Source of the DNA: Oscillospiraceae bacterium
GTDB lineage: Bacteria; Bacillota; Clostridia; Oscillospirales; JAAYOS01
Assembly: GCA_031264245.1 (NCBI GenBank)
Contig: JAISEG010000005.1
Span: 62,001 to 126,000, forward strand
Direction of reading: 5' to 3'
DNA: 64,000 nucleotides
Of the stretch, positions 52,536-61,312 are shown one piece after another. Numbering within the stretch: position 1 is the first letter of the stretch; each line of letters opens with the position of its first letter. The notes under the pieces were generated by a model. That model was not told where the DNA came from, searched no databases, and was given only the letters and a program-made list of their open reading frames with translations. The position numbers were made by a program, and so were the translations under genes.

Positions 52536-52564
52536 TTGACACCTTTTTGCGTTTGTGGTATTAT
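52536..52564 (+). promoter_or_regulatory. tRNA-Pro promoter
   Basis: TTGACA (52536-52541), 17 bp, TATTAT (52559-52564), 39 bp before the mature tRNA. The -10 lies in the left arm of the hairpin repeat at 52551-52598. Confidence 0.85.
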
Positions 52565-52598
52565 AACCGCAGTCGGTTATAATACCGCGATTAAATCA
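52551..52598. repeat. GTGGTATAAT hairpin family, copy 2
   Basis: GGTATTATAACCG and CGGTTATAATACC pair exactly around CAGT, flanked by TTTGT and GCGATTAAATCAA. Copy 1 (51446-51492) shares the flanks while both stem arms differ in concert. Confidence 0.65.
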
Positions 52599-52603
52599 AG
52601 CAT

Positions 52604-52679
52604 CCGGGTGTGGCGCAGCTGGTAGCGCGCTTGACTGGGGGTCAAGAGGCCGCATGTTCAAGTCATGTCACTCGGACCA
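52604..52679 (+). tRNA. tRNA-Pro(GGG)
   Basis: The acceptor CCGGGTG pairs with CACTCGG (one G-T), discriminator A, CCA encoded. The anticodon loop CTGGGGG between CTTGA and TCAAG gives GGG. The D arm GCGCAGCTGGTAGCGC and T arm GCATGTTCAAGTCATGT are intact. Confidence 0.93.
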
Positions 52680-53599
52680 GTCGGAGTGGTGGTAACTCCC
52701 TTTTAGGGGTTTGCTATCGCTCCGTTTCTATGTGCAGATACACAAGAGGTCTTAGGAGAATTGTTCTCCTAACAAGGGCATTTGTAATACTAATGCTATA
52801 CTTGCCGCAACACGTTAAAACATTTTTACCTATCGAAAAGAAGTCGGTTTCAGGAGGAAAGTTCATCTTTCTTTCGTTAGGTGGAGCGTTAGCGACTTTA
52901 TGGTTGATTATTTGCAATTAGTTTGATATAGTATGAACGTAGAAAATTTTATATTAGATACGGTAGGCGAAAAATGATTATTTCAGATAAAACAATCCGA
53001 GAATTATTATTAAACGGAGACCTTGGTATTGATCCGATTGAAGATATTCAAATACAACCCGCAAGCGTTGATATTCGTTTAGGCAATTCTTTCAGCGTAA
53101 TAAGAAGCGGAAATAATATTCTAAAAATGGATGAAATGGTTGAGTATCACTTAATTACAGCCGATACATTTCTTTTACTGCCCAAACAATTTGTTTTAGC
53201 GACAACAATAGAATACTTCCATTTGCCAGACAATTTAACGGCTTTTGTTGAAGGGCGCAGTTCTATCGGGCGTTTGGGATTATTCATTCAAAATGCAGGC
53301 TGGGTAGATCCCGGATTTGAAGGTGAAATTACTTTAGAATTGTATAACGCAAGTGACCATGCCATTGAGCTTTGTACAGGGCGCAGAGTAGGGCAACTTG
53401 TATTTGCCAAAATGGATTGTAATGCAGACAAACCATATCGCGGAAAATATCAAGGTCAGCGCAATGCAACAGGTTCACGTATTCAATTAGATGATGATGT
53501 GTAATGTCCCTAATAAACATTAACTACATTTTTAATTGCCCTCAAACCATTGATATTACTGAATTTTTCGGAAGTGGTGTTACTACCACTCCGACCAGT
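52675..53599 (+). mobile_element. candidate non-autonomous element carrying dcd, next to tRNA-Pro
   Basis: GACCAGT occurs directly repeated at 52675-52681 (the last bases of the tRNA gene plus two) and 53593-53599. Just inside lie inverted repeats CGGAGTGGTGGTAAC (52682-52696) and GTTACTACCACTCC (53579-53592), one mismatch. The segment is AT-rich compared with both flanks and contains only dcd. No integrase or transposase is present. The 3' repeat also forms a small local hairpin, so a terminator is an alternative reading of that end. Confidence 0.5.
52974..53504 (+). CDS. dcd: dCTP deaminase
   Basis: A 176-residue trimeric dUTPase-fold enzyme that deaminates dCTP to dUTP (possibly also hydrolysing it). 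Family blocks visible are the start MIISDKTIRELL, QPASVDIRLGNSF, ATTIEYFHLPDNLTAFVEGR with the catalytic SSIGRLGL, NAGWVDPGFEGEITLEL (catalytic Glu) and the C-terminal GKYQGQRNATGSR. All key residues are present. Unlike a chromosomal housekeeping copy in a nucleotide operon, this one is alone, AT-rich, and within repeats beside a tRNA, so it may be acquired cargo. It may serve nucleotide balance or, by analogy with known dCTP deaminase defences, phage resistance. Confidence 0.94.
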   Translation: MIISDKTIRELLLNGDLGIDPIEDIQIQPASVDIRLGNSFSVIRSGNNILKMDEMVEYHLITADTFLLLPKQFVLATTIEYFHLPDNLTAFVEGRSSIGRLGLFIQNAGWVDPGFEGEITLELYNASDHAIELCTGRRVGQLVFAKMDCNADKPYRGKYQGQRNATGSRIQLDDDV

Positions 53600-53650
53600 A
53601 TAAATAACCATAAGGGACCTGAATAATTCTAATCTCGGTTAGAATTACAG

Positions 53651-53684
53651 CAAAACGGCGCGGTGTTCTCACCGCGCCGTTTTG
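53651..53684. terminator. bidirectional terminator
   Basis: CAAAACGGCGCGGTG and CACCGCGCCGTTTTG pair exactly around TTCT. It ends the thiamine operon on the minus strand. A second small hairpin AATTCTAA/TTAGAATT lies just upstream (about 53626-53645). Confidence 0.9.
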
Positions 53685-53699
53685 TCGCAGTCCCCCTCG

Positions 53700-54440
53700 T
53701 CACGCCTGCTGTATCAGCCGCGCAACATACTCCTTTGCCAGTCTCACGCTTTCCTCTAAATCCTGCCCCAGCGCTAAATTGCAGGCTACGCAGGATGAAA
53801 AAGTGCAGCCTGTCCCGTGGGTGTTTTCGCTTTCGATTTTTTCTCCGTGAAACCAGGTAAGCTTGCCGTCCGCAAATAACAAATCGTCGCAAGCGCCGTT
53901 TAAATGCCCGCCGGTGATAATGATATTGCCGCGAAAAATATTTGAAAGCCTGACCGCGCAAGCTTCCATATCCGCCGCGCCGCTTATCCTCATTCCGGTC
54001 AAAAATTCCGCCTCGGGAATGTTGGGGGTTATCACGTCGCAGAGGGGCAGCAGCTTTTCCCTTAACGCGGTTATTCCCTCGCCGCTCAACAAAGCATGTC
54101 CGCTGGACGACATGAAAACCGTATCCAATACTATGCTTTTCCCGCCGTGTTCACATATTTTCTCCGCCACAGCTTCAACAATTTCCCCGCTTCCAAGCAT
54201 ACCTATTTTGATCACATCAGGGGTTCGGTCATTAAAAACCGCGTCCAGCTGCTTTGCGACAAGCTCCGGCGGTGTCAGCAGGACGTCCCGGACTCCAAGC
54301 CTTGTTTGCGCCGTCAGCGCGGTAATTACACTCATGGGAAATAATCCGTGCAGCACAGCCGTGCGCATATCCGCCTGAACACCCGCTCCGCCGGAGCAAT
54401 CACTTCCCGCTATGGTTAAGAAGCTTTTCAACAACATCAT
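53700..54440 (-). CDS. thiD: hydroxymethylpyrimidine (phosphate) kinase
   Basis: A ribokinase-fold kinase of 246 residues that phosphorylates HMP and HMP-P to HMP-PP for thiamine synthesis. It begins with LTIAGSDCSGGAGVQADMRT and contains KIGMLGS, DTVFMSSSGHALLS (usually DPVM, here DTVF), and the catalytic anion-hole region ENTHGTGCTFSSC. It overlaps the thiE gene by about 40 bp. The first two codons are both ATG and TTG codons follow, so the true start is uncertain by a few residues. It is the last gene of the TPP-controlled operon. Confidence 0.94.
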   Translation of the reverse strand: MMLLKSFLTIAGSDCSGGAGVQADMRTAVLHGLFPMSVITALTAQTRLGVRDVLLTPPELVAKQLDAVFNDRTPDVIKIGMLGSGEIVEAVAEKICEHGGKSIVLDTVFMSSSGHALLSGEGITALREKLLPLCDVITPNIPEAEFLTGMRISGAADMEACAVRLSNIFRGNIIITGGHLNGACDDLLFADGKLTWFHGEKIESENTHGTGCTFSSCVACNLALGQDLEESVRLAKEYVARLIQQA

Positions 54441-55056
54441 TCCTTAACAGTTTAGTTTCAAGCTCGCTGTCCTCCGCGTCCAGAATAGCCGCGATGACCG
54501 CTATTCCCGCTATCGGAGTCCCTGCGAGCTGCGCCAAATTCCCTCTGTTTATCCCGCTTATCGCAACCGTCGGGATATTTACGCTCCCCGCTATCTCACC
54601 TAATTTTTCAATGCTTGTCCGCTGGGTTTTCACCTTGACTGTGGGCGGGAAAATCGCTCCCGTTCCCAAATAATCCGCACCCTCACGCTCCGCCTGCACA
54701 GCGCGTTCAACGGTTTTCGCGGTCGCCCCGACTATTTTGTCTCCGCCCAAAAGCCGCCTTGCGTCCGCCACACTGATATCGTCGAGCCCAACGTGTACGC
54801 CGTCAGCCCCCGCCGCAAATGCGATATCGACCCGGTCGTCAACCACAAGCGGCACCTTGTATTTATGCGTAATTTCCATCATCCTTTTTGCCATGGAAAT
54901 ATACTCCTGCGCGGTACATTCCTTTTCTCTGAGCTGTACCAGCCCCACCCCTCCCCTGCACGCCTGGTCCACCTTATCCAACAGCTGCTCAAAGGACAGA
55001 CCTGTGCTTGGTCTGTCGGTTACTAAATAAAGGGTCAAATCAAGTCCGTTTTTCAT
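54400..55056 (-). CDS. thiE: thiamine-phosphate synthase
   Basis: A 218-residue TIM-barrel enzyme joining HMP-PP and thiazole phosphate to thiamine monophosphate. Signatures: LYLVTDRPS, GGVGLVQLREKE, VPLVVDDRVDIAFAAGADGV, HVGLDDISVADARRLLG, ADYLGTGAIFPPTVK and VAISGINRGN. The product is complete. GGAGG lies 8 nt before the ATG, and the gene overlaps thiW by 17 bp and thiD by about 40 bp. No thiazole-synthesis genes (thiG, thiH, thiS) or thiM are in this window. Confidence 0.95.
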   Translation of the reverse strand: MKNGLDLTLYLVTDRPSTGLSFEQLLDKVDQACRGGVGLVQLREKECTAQEYISMAKRMMEITHKYKVPLVVDDRVDIAFAAGADGVHVGLDDISVADARRLLGGDKIVGATAKTVERAVQAEREGADYLGTGAIFPPTVKVKTQRTSIEKLGEIAGSVNIPTVAISGINRGNLAQLAGTPIAGIAVIAAILDAEDSELETKLLRNDVVEKLLNHSGK

Positions 55057-55564
55057 GTGCTTTTCCTCCGAGCTGTATTTGTATTTTTGCCAGCATACCC
55101 GCTTTTTGCAATATTTTCAGCAATATGTAGGCGACGCTGCCGCCTATTAAGGTCGCGCCGATAAACATGGGGGTATAGAAAAACCAGGTCAGCTCACCGC
55201 GCCCCCATAGAAACGTCATAACAGGATAGGACACTATGGAGCCTATAATTCCTGTTCCTATGACCTCCCCGACCACCGCGAATATCAATTTCCCTTTGCT
55301 CGCCCTATATAAAACCCCGGACAGAAAAGCTCCGAACACCGCGCCGGTCAAAGCAAGCGGTGGTATCCCCATAAGCCCCATACGAATAATTCCGACGGCG
55401 GTCGCGCACCCGAGCGCATAATACGGTCCTAAGAATACCGCGCACACAACATTCACCAAATGCGCCGTCGGACACATGCCCTCGATCCGCAGTATCGGCG
55501 AAATAACAACCCCGATCGCGACAAACATCGCAAGCATAACAAGCTTTAACAGTCTTTTGTTCAT
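55040..55564 (-). CDS. thiW: ThiW-type energy-coupling-factor thiazole transporter S component
   Basis: A 174-residue membrane protein with about five or six helices. It has the S-component-type opening [20 protein letters not shown] and the conserved [19 protein letters not shown] followed by [20 protein letters not shown], as in ThiW. It likely binds the thiazole precursor and uses a shared ECF ATPase module encoded elsewhere. The ATG at 55564 overlaps the thiC stop as ATGA. Together with the lack of thiazole-synthesis genes nearby it suggests thiazole salvage combined with de novo pyrimidine synthesis. Confidence 0.9.
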   Translation of the reverse strand: MNKRLLKLVMLAMFVAIGVVISPILRIEGMCPTAHLVNVVCAVFLGPYYALGCATAVGIIRMGLMGIPPLALTGAVFGAFLSGVLYRASKGKLIFAVVGEVIGTGIIGSIVSYPVMTFLWGRGELTWFFYTPMFIGATLIGGSVAYILLKILQKAGMLAKIQIQLGGKAHEKRT

Positions 55565-56859
55565 ATATCCAGCGCCGCTCCTTCTAAAATTGTATTTGTG
55601 ATCCGCATAGCGCACATTTTTCCGCACATGGAGCAGGTATGCTCATTTTCAACCGCCACGCTCTCGCGGTATTCCCTCGCCTTTTCGGGGTCCAGGGCAC
55701 AGGCGTACATGCCCTCCCAGTCCACACGCCGTCTCGCGTCCGACATTTTCCTGTCTATGTCCCCCGCGCCGGGTATTCCTTTCGCGATGTCCGCCGCGTG
55801 CGCCGCTATTTTCGCCGCTATAATCCCATCCTTGACATCCTGCAAATCGGGTAATCTCAAATGCTCCGCAGGGGTAACGTAGCAGAGGAAATCCGCTCCG
55901 CTTGCTGCCGCGATAGCCCCGCCGATCGCGGAGGTTATGTGGTCATAGCCCGGCGCGATGTCGGTCACAAGCGGTCCCAGCACGTAAAACGGCGCGTTGT
56001 GGCACAGGCGTTTTTGCAGCCGCATATTCGCTTCAATTTCGTTTATCGCCATGTGTCCCGGCCCCTCGACCATTACCTGCACATCCCTTGCCCACGCGCG
56101 TTTGGTAAGCAAGCCTAATTCAATCAGCTCGGTTATCTGCCCGCAGTCGGTGCTGTCAGCTATCGAGCCGGGACGGAGCGCGTCGCCCAGGCTGATTGTT
56201 ACGTCGTATTGATTGAAAATATCAAGCAGGTCATCAAAATATTCGTAAAAGGGGTTTTCATTGCCGGTCAGCTCCATCCACGCGAAAAGCAATGAGCCGC
56301 CGCGTGAAACAATATTGGTCAGCCGCCCGCTCTCTTTAAATTTTGATATAGTGTTACGGTTGATTCCCGCGTGTATCGTCATAAAGTCAACCCCCTGCTT
56401 CGCGTGGAGCAGCACGACCTCCAGAAAATCCTTCGCGGTGATGCTTGCCAAATCCTTTTCAAGATACCCGATAGCGTCGTATATCGGCACGGTTCCGATC
56501 ATGGCGGGGGAATATTCGATCAGCTGCTTGCGGAAATCAAAGGTCTTTCCGTAATTGCTCAAATCCATAATAGCCTCGGCTTTTAAGCCTATGGACAGCT
56601 TCACCTTCTCAAATTCTTTTGCATAATCGGCGCAATCTCCCGAAACACCGAGATTTACATTTATTTTTGTACGCAGCCCCTCGCCAACCCCTTCGGGATC
56701 CAAAGCCGGGTGATTTATGTTGGCGGGAATGGCGACCGAGCCTCCTGCGACACGCCCGGCAAGAACGTCCGCCGGCAGCCTCTCTTTATTCGCCACAATT
56801 TTCATTTGTTCGGTAATGATCCCTTTTTTCGCCGCTTCCATCTGTGTTTTGTAATTCAT
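55561..56859 (-). CDS. thiC: phosphomethylpyrimidine synthase
   Basis: A radical-SAM enzyme of 432 residues making HMP-P from aminoimidazole ribotide. Signatures: [63 protein letters not shown] and the C-terminal iron-sulfur [10 protein letters not shown]. It is the short form lacking the long N-terminal extension, as usual in Clostridia. AGGAGG precedes the ATG. It is first gene after the TPP riboswitch and is coupled to thiW by ATGA. Confidence 0.97.
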   Translation of the reverse strand: MNYKTQMEAAKKGIITEQMKIVANKERLPADVLAGRVAGGSVAIPANINHPALDPEGVGEGLRTKINVNLGVSGDCADYAKEFEKVKLSIGLKAEAIMDLSNYGKTFDFRKQLIEYSPAMIGTVPIYDAIGYLEKDLASITAKDFLEVVLLHAKQGVDFMTIHAGINRNTISKFKESGRLTNIVSRGGSLLFAWMELTGNENPFYEYFDDLLDIFNQYDVTISLGDALRPGSIADSTDCGQITELIELGLLTKRAWARDVQVMVEGPGHMAINEIEANMRLQKRLCHNAPFYVLGPLVTDIAPGYDHITSAIGGAIAAASGADFLCYVTPAEHLRLPDLQDVKDGIIAAKIAAHAADIAKGIPGAGDIDRKMSDARRRVDWEGMYACALDPEKAREYRESVAVENEHTCSMCGKMCAMRITNTILEGAALDI

Positions 56860-56879
56860 AAAAAACCTCCTGTTAAAAA

Positions 56880-56910
56880 TTAAAAAAACGCACCCACATA
56901 GGATACGTTC
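56880..56910 (-). terminator. leader terminator between TPP riboswitch and thiC
   Basis: Minus strand: AACGTATCC and GGGTGCGTT pair (with G-U pairs) around a 5-nt loop and run into TTTTTTT. This is where TPP binding would stop transcription. Confidence 0.75.
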
Positions 56911-56920
56911 GTAAAAACAG

Positions 56921-57003
56921 TGTTCCCTACGTTGGCATTACCCAAATCAGGTACGGTCAGTATCTATCAGATACTATCTCAGCCGGTCACACCAGCCCCC
57001 GAA
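56921..57003 (-). ncRNA. TPP riboswitch (THI element)
   Basis: Minus strand: GGGGGCTGGTGTGACCGGCT, then GAGATAGTATC, GACCGTACCTGATTTGGGTA and ATGCCAACGTAGGGAAC. These are the conserved pyrimidine- and pyrophosphate-sensor segments, with CTGAGA and ACCTGA. It controls the thiC-thiW-thiE-thiD operon by transcription termination at 56880-56910. Confidence 0.97.
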
Positions 57004-57092
57004 TATTAAGTTGTTTTTTATACAATAGCACAAATATATCAGCGTGTCAACATTAAACTTCCCCATAAAATTTCTGTGCTTTTTACCGTCAA

Positions 57093-57126
57093 AAAGTCAG
57101 TTTTGAATATACTCAAAACTGACTTT
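57093..57126 (-). terminator. intrinsic terminator of the HD-GYP operon
   Basis: AAAGTCAGTTTTGA and its exact complement form a 14-bp stem with the loop ATATAC; on the minus strand the stem runs into TTTTT. Confidence 0.88.
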
Positions 57127-57140
57127 AACTGCCCGTCCTC

Positions 57141-59687
57141 TTAAGCGTTGACTACAAACGCCATGCTTTTGGAGATATCCCCGTTTCGTATCAACTCTAC
57201 AAATACTTGCGCCAGCTTGGGATCAAACTGACTTCCGGCGCCTTTTTCAATCTGCTCTACGGCAAATTCGATGGACATTCCCTTCCTGTATGGCCGGTCT
57301 GACGTCATCGCGTCAAAGGCGTCCGCTATGGCAAGGCATCTCGCGCCGATGGGAATACTCTCCCCCGCTATGCCGCGCGGATAGCCTTTTCCGTCCCACC
57401 GTTCATGGTGTCCTATGGCGGCGGGTATCACATAGTCCATTGACGGCAGATGGCGTATCATCTCAATAGAGTTGTTTACGTGACTCTTCATCACACGGTA
57501 CTCTTCATCGGTAAGCCTGTCTCCCTTGCTCAGTATTGTCTCGGGAATACTTATCTTTCCGATATCGTGCAGAAGCGCCGCCTCGTATATCATCCGTATT
57601 TGGTCGTCATTCAGACCTGCCGCGGTGGCTAAAACACTTGAGTAAAACGCGACGTTCCTGCTGTGATTGTAGGTGTAGTGATCCTTTGCGTCTATTGCCG
57701 CGGTCAACGCCAGCACCGTTGAGGAATAAGCGGCGTATGTACTCTCATCCCTCCTCGTTCCGCGTTCCACTATCTGCATTGCCCGCTCTGTAACATTCAT
57801 CGGCTCCGCCGTCGACATAACAAAGACATTTATCTTCCCTTTGCCGTTGCTTTTCGCGTTAAACACAGCAAGGTCCGCGTTTTCAATCAGCTCCTTGGCG
57901 CTTGAAGCCGCGTACGGGGCTACGCAGATACCTCCGCTCAGGCTTATTGATTTCGTCTTTTGCTTATCAGGTATGTTGCCCAGTTCCATTATCTGTTTTT
58001 GCACCTCAGTGGCAAGCGCCTTTGCCTTCCTCACATCATACCCGGGAAGAAGCGCGGCAAAGATTTTGCCGCTGTGCCGGAAAATTGTGCCCGACTCCCC
58101 AACCGCGTTAACCAGCGTGTCCGCTACCTTTCTTAGGACAAAGTCGCCTTCTTCGGTTCCGTAGAGCTGGTTATACAGCTTTAAATCGTCAATATCGAAG
58201 AAAATGAGCGCAAGACTGCTGTCTTTGCAGACTTCAAACTCGGCGTTGACTTTTTCAAGGAAGTATTTAAAGTTGTACACCCCTGTAAGGCTGTCTATCC
58301 TCGCCTCTCTATACATCCGTTCATACAGCACCGCGTTTTTCATAGCTATCGACGCTATCGAGCTTACCGTATCCAGAAACGACAGTTCGACATTCGTGTA
58401 GGATATCCTTTTATCCTTTGCCGGGAGCAGTATGATTCCCACTATGTCCTTTCCGTCCTTAAGCGCCACAACACACTGTATGCCCAATGTGCTGTACAGC
58501 TCCCTTTCCGATTGCCAAAGCGAGCGGTAGAGCGGAGAGCTTTGGAATTCACTCATCAGAAAATACGTCTTGCCCTTTTTCAGATAATTTACGCAGGCGC
58601 TGTTGACCGACAGGGAAAACGAGAGTGAGTCAAGCGGGTTCGTCCTGTATTTCGCGACAAAATTGTTCCCCACGGCAAGGCAGATATACACCCTGCTGAC
58701 AGGTATCTCCTCGCGTATAATTTTGGCGAGCTGCGTCATTATTTCAGACGTATCCAGCGTCTGTGAAACAGAGCCGCTGAACTCCTTTAGCTGTCTGCCC
58801 TGCTGCTCGTCGCGTGAGAACAGGGAAAATATCAGCCTCCTGAGCAGCGTGTATGTACCCACAAAGAGGATGCTGAAAATCACTACCACTACAGCTGTCA
58901 CGTTGCCGCTTTCCACAGGGAACCTGAGCGCGACAAACCTGTCAATGGGAGTGATAAAATATGCCGCCATTAAAAAGCATATCGCCCCGGAAATAAGCAG
59001 TAACGCGCTCCTGGAAATAAGCAGCGTCATCTTAAATACCCGCTTCTTATAGAGGGCATACATCAGGAATACCGCGAACACTATGCCTGAAAGGGTATCC
59101 CACGGAAATATATTTCCCGGAATGATTTGCAGCATATTGCCCGCTACCAGGGTAATGCACCCGATTATTATATGGAGAAGTCCCGGTGTGCGCACCCCGT
59201 TTTCCCTTACAGTGAGAAAGACAAGCCTTATAAACGAAATGATTATGCAGAAAAAAAAGATACACGGAATCACGATCTGCATTTTCATCTCATATAGGAA
59301 TACCGTCTCGCCTGAGGGCTGTACCTGTACCGTCGGAGGCTCCAGAAAAACTCCCAAGGCGGTCAGCAGCAATATTATAACCGTACCGCATATCCACACC
59401 GTCTTTAAGAAATAGCCCTTATGGTCAACAAAGCTGCATACAAACAGATAAAGCATCAGTGCCACCGTAAAAATCGCGAGTATAGAGACATAAAACCAGA
59501 AGGCTACTCCGGGGAAAATCTGAAGGCGCATCATTATCGACCCGCCCGTCCATAAAATAAAGACAAGCAGCACAAGAATAAACGACCTGTTCTCGGTTGT
59601 TTTCTTTGTCGCCAAAAATGTCGCAAGCATGAGGCAGTAGCAGCAAAGCGCAGTTAAATTTACATAAAGAAACGGAACAGTATTCAT
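57141..59687 (-). CDS. membrane receptor with GAF, degenerate GGDEF and HD-GYP domains
   Basis: An 848-residue signalling protein. An N-terminal block of seven or eight helices (residues about 5-285, like the histidine-kinase 7TM receptor module) is followed by a GAF-like domain (about 320-460), a GGDEF-like domain (about 465-640) and HD-GYP (about 665-845). In the GGDEF domain FFDIDDLK is kept, but the catalytic motif reads RHSGKIF instead of RxGGDEF, so cyclase activity is unlikely. The HD-GYP part is complete (LLHDIGK, GHHERWDGKGYP), predicting cyclic-di-GMP (or related dinucleotide) hydrolysis. It starts directly after the stop of the adenylating enzyme gene, so the two share a transcript. 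Confidence 0.92.
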   Translation of the reverse strand: MNTVPFLYVNLTALCCYCLMLATFLATKKTTENRSFILVLLVFILWTGGSIMMRLQIFPGVAFWFYVSILAIFTVALMLYLFVCSFVDHKGYFLKTVWICGTVIILLLTALGVFLEPPTVQVQPSGETVFLYEMKMQIVIPCIFFFCIIISFIRLVFLTVRENGVRTPGLLHIIIGCITLVAGNMLQIIPGNIFPWDTLSGIVFAVFLMYALYKKRVFKMTLLISRSALLLISGAICFLMAAYFITPIDRFVALRFPVESGNVTAVVVVIFSILFVGTYTLLRRLIFSLFSRDEQQGRQLKEFSGSVSQTLDTSEIMTQLAKIIREEIPVSRVYICLAVGNNFVAKYRTNPLDSLSFSLSVNSACVNYLKKGKTYFLMSEFQSSPLYRSLWQSERELYSTLGIQCVVALKDGKDIVGIILLPAKDKRISYTNVELSFLDTVSSIASIAMKNAVLYERMYREARIDSLTGVYNFKYFLEKVNAEFEVCKDSSLALIFFDIDDLKLYNQLYGTEEGDFVLRKVADTLVNAVGESGTIFRHSGKIFAALLPGYDVRKAKALATEVQKQIMELGNIPDKQKTKSISLSGGICVAPYAASSAKELIENADLAVFNAKSNGKGKINVFVMSTAEPMNVTERAMQIVERGTRRDESTYAAYSSTVLALTAAIDAKDHYTYNHSRNVAFYSSVLATAAGLNDDQIRMIYEAALLHDIGKISIPETILSKGDRLTDEEYRVMKSHVNNSIEMIRHLPSMDYVIPAAIGHHERWDGKGYPRGIAGESIPIGARCLAIADAFDAMTSDRPYRKGMSIEFAVEQIEKGAGSQFDPKLAQVFVELIRNGDISKSMAFVVNA

Positions 59688-61295
59688 TTATGCTCCCTCC
59701 TCTATATAAATCATGTTATACTCGTTTTGAAACTTCAAAAGCTCCGTGATATCCATTAAATCCGGATTTATGCGCGGTAACACGCATCCGGTTTTTTTCT
59801 GATACGCAGATATAACTCCGTATTTTAATATGGTTATCTTTAACGGATCGATGCCGAGCAGCTTTTTAAGGTCGCTGTAATCACTGTCAAAGTATTTAAA
59901 ATATACCGACATGTGCTCCTCAAGCACCTTTTGGCTTAACGCGCTTGTTTCCGCGCTCCCCGAGGATATCTCCGTGTATATGTGCAGGTGAGGATTGTTG
60001 TTCTCATCAAATTCTTTTTTTGCCGTCCAAGCTCCGACGCTTAGCCCTGACAGCGTCATTACCTCTTCAATCGAGGCTTCACTTATCCTTGTAAAGCCCG
60101 CTATGTCAATAATCGAGGGTATTCTGTCCAAATATGTAAATTTGGGAAGAGAGCCGTCCTTCCCCGCGCTTATGCAGCGGTAGACGTCGCCGATGCGGTA
60201 CCGCATAAACGCGCCGCCCTTAAACACGCTTATAACCAACTCATATGTCTCGCCCCCCGAAACCTCGTCCATAAGGCAGGTTCGCGGCTGATACTCCGGA
60301 TTTTCAATATTCCGTTTCATCTCCGCCTCGGGAATGAACTCGTAGAAGCACGCGTCGGGGAAAAATACCATCCCGTCGTGCTCCCATGTCTCTGTCGCGA
60401 TGCAGGTCGATTCGGTACCCGCCGCTATCTCAATAGGTGTGACCCCCCACGCGTTTTTGAGCCTTTCCCTGTAGCAGCCGGCGTCGTTTCCCGTGCTTAC
60501 AAAGCCCTTGATCCTGAATATGTCGCCCGGCATCAGCTTTCTGTTGTCCCTCTTGCATATGTATTTCGCCCTTACATATCTGAGCGCTATGCTCGGTGAA
60601 ATCCTTACTCCGCCCTTTTTCCCGCTATTGCTTCCAAAGCTTTCCGTGATGTAGTTTGCCACGCTGCCAATCGCAAAAAAGAAGTCTATTCCGCCCTTTT
60701 TTGCCATATCAAAGCCTTTTTTGATTCTCTCGCTGAAGCTGAGCTCGGAGCCGGAATTGTTGTCAGGCAGCCATTCGAAGCTGACGTCCTCATCCAACAG
60801 CGACGGAAGGAGGCCCGTTGCGTACGGCAGCGGCGCGCCTCCGTACAGGACGCGCTCCTTTTTTGTCACGTTAAAATCGCCGTCCCCGTTCGAGGAGGCA
60901 AGCATAACCACCGCAACCGTATTGTGCTTATACACCTCAAGCATACCTTTGGTATACGGCGCTACCTTGATGGGGCGGATACCGCCCTCCCATGTTGTTT
61001 GTATCCAGATCACGGGCTCGCCGGGAAGCATGTCCGCGTTTTTTGAAAGCAAGATATCGGCATAGTCGTAATATGTCGTAAGCGGCGCCGCGCGTCTGAA
61101 TTCTTCGACAGTCTCGGGAGTTTCTCCCTTTAATATGCTTTTGCCAAGACCGCTTTTGCTCCACAGCTGAAGCTGCTCCCACATCAAATGGTTTTGTATG
61201 TACATATAATCGGAGATCGAGAGCTCAAGAAATCCGCAGTATTCCTGCCATATCCTTGCCCTGTCCATCTTTTTAAGCTTATCCCCATACTTCAC
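59688..61295 (-). CDS. GH3-auxin-responsive-type acyl-adenylating enzyme
   Basis: A 535-residue member of the GH3/acyl-adenylase superfamily, which in plants conjugates amino acids to auxin or jasmonate by way of an acyl-AMP. Visible blocks: WIQTTWEGGIRPIKVAPYTK, IEIAAGTESTCIATETW (adenylation-type TEST region), FYEFIPEAE, GETYELVISVFKGGAFMRYR and GDVYRC. A GTG at 61295 is chosen because AAGGAG lies 8 nt upstream, immediately after the previous stop codon. Bacterial members have no assigned role. The carboxylate and amine are unknown. The neighbours are a membrane methyltransferase and an HD-GYP receptor. Confidence 0.82.
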   Translation of the reverse strand: MKYGDKLKKMDRARIWQEYCGFLELSISDYMYIQNHLMWEQLQLWSKSGLGKSILKGETPETVEEFRRAAPLTTYYDYADILLSKNADMLPGEPVIWIQTTWEGGIRPIKVAPYTKGMLEVYKHNTVAVVMLASSNGDGDFNVTKKERVLYGGAPLPYATGLLPSLLDEDVSFEWLPDNNSGSELSFSERIKKGFDMAKKGGIDFFFAIGSVANYITESFGSNSGKKGGVRISPSIALRYVRAKYICKRDNRKLMPGDIFRIKGFVSTGNDAGCYRERLKNAWGVTPIEIAAGTESTCIATETWEHDGMVFFPDACFYEFIPEAEMKRNIENPEYQPRTCLMDEVSGGETYELVISVFKGGAFMRYRIGDVYRCISAGKDGSLPKFTYLDRIPSIIDIAGFTRISEASIEEVMTLSGLSVGAWTAKKEFDENNNPHLHIYTEISSGSAETSALSQKVLEEHMSVYFKYFDSDYSDLKKLLGIDPLKITILKYGVISAYQKKTGCVLPRINPDLMDITELLKFQNEYNMIYIEEGA

Positions 61296-61312
61296 AAAAA
61301 AATCTCCTTTTT

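Noticed and set aside
52767-52899. Possible integron attC site (CTAACAA...GCGTTAGCG)
   Set aside because: The two core-like heptamers are not joined by the required imperfect palindrome, and no integron integrase is present.
52610-52921. Open frame starting inside tRNA-Pro and ending before dcd
   Set aside because: The first third is tRNA sequence and there is no ribosome binding site; the hydrophobic tail alone does not support a gene.
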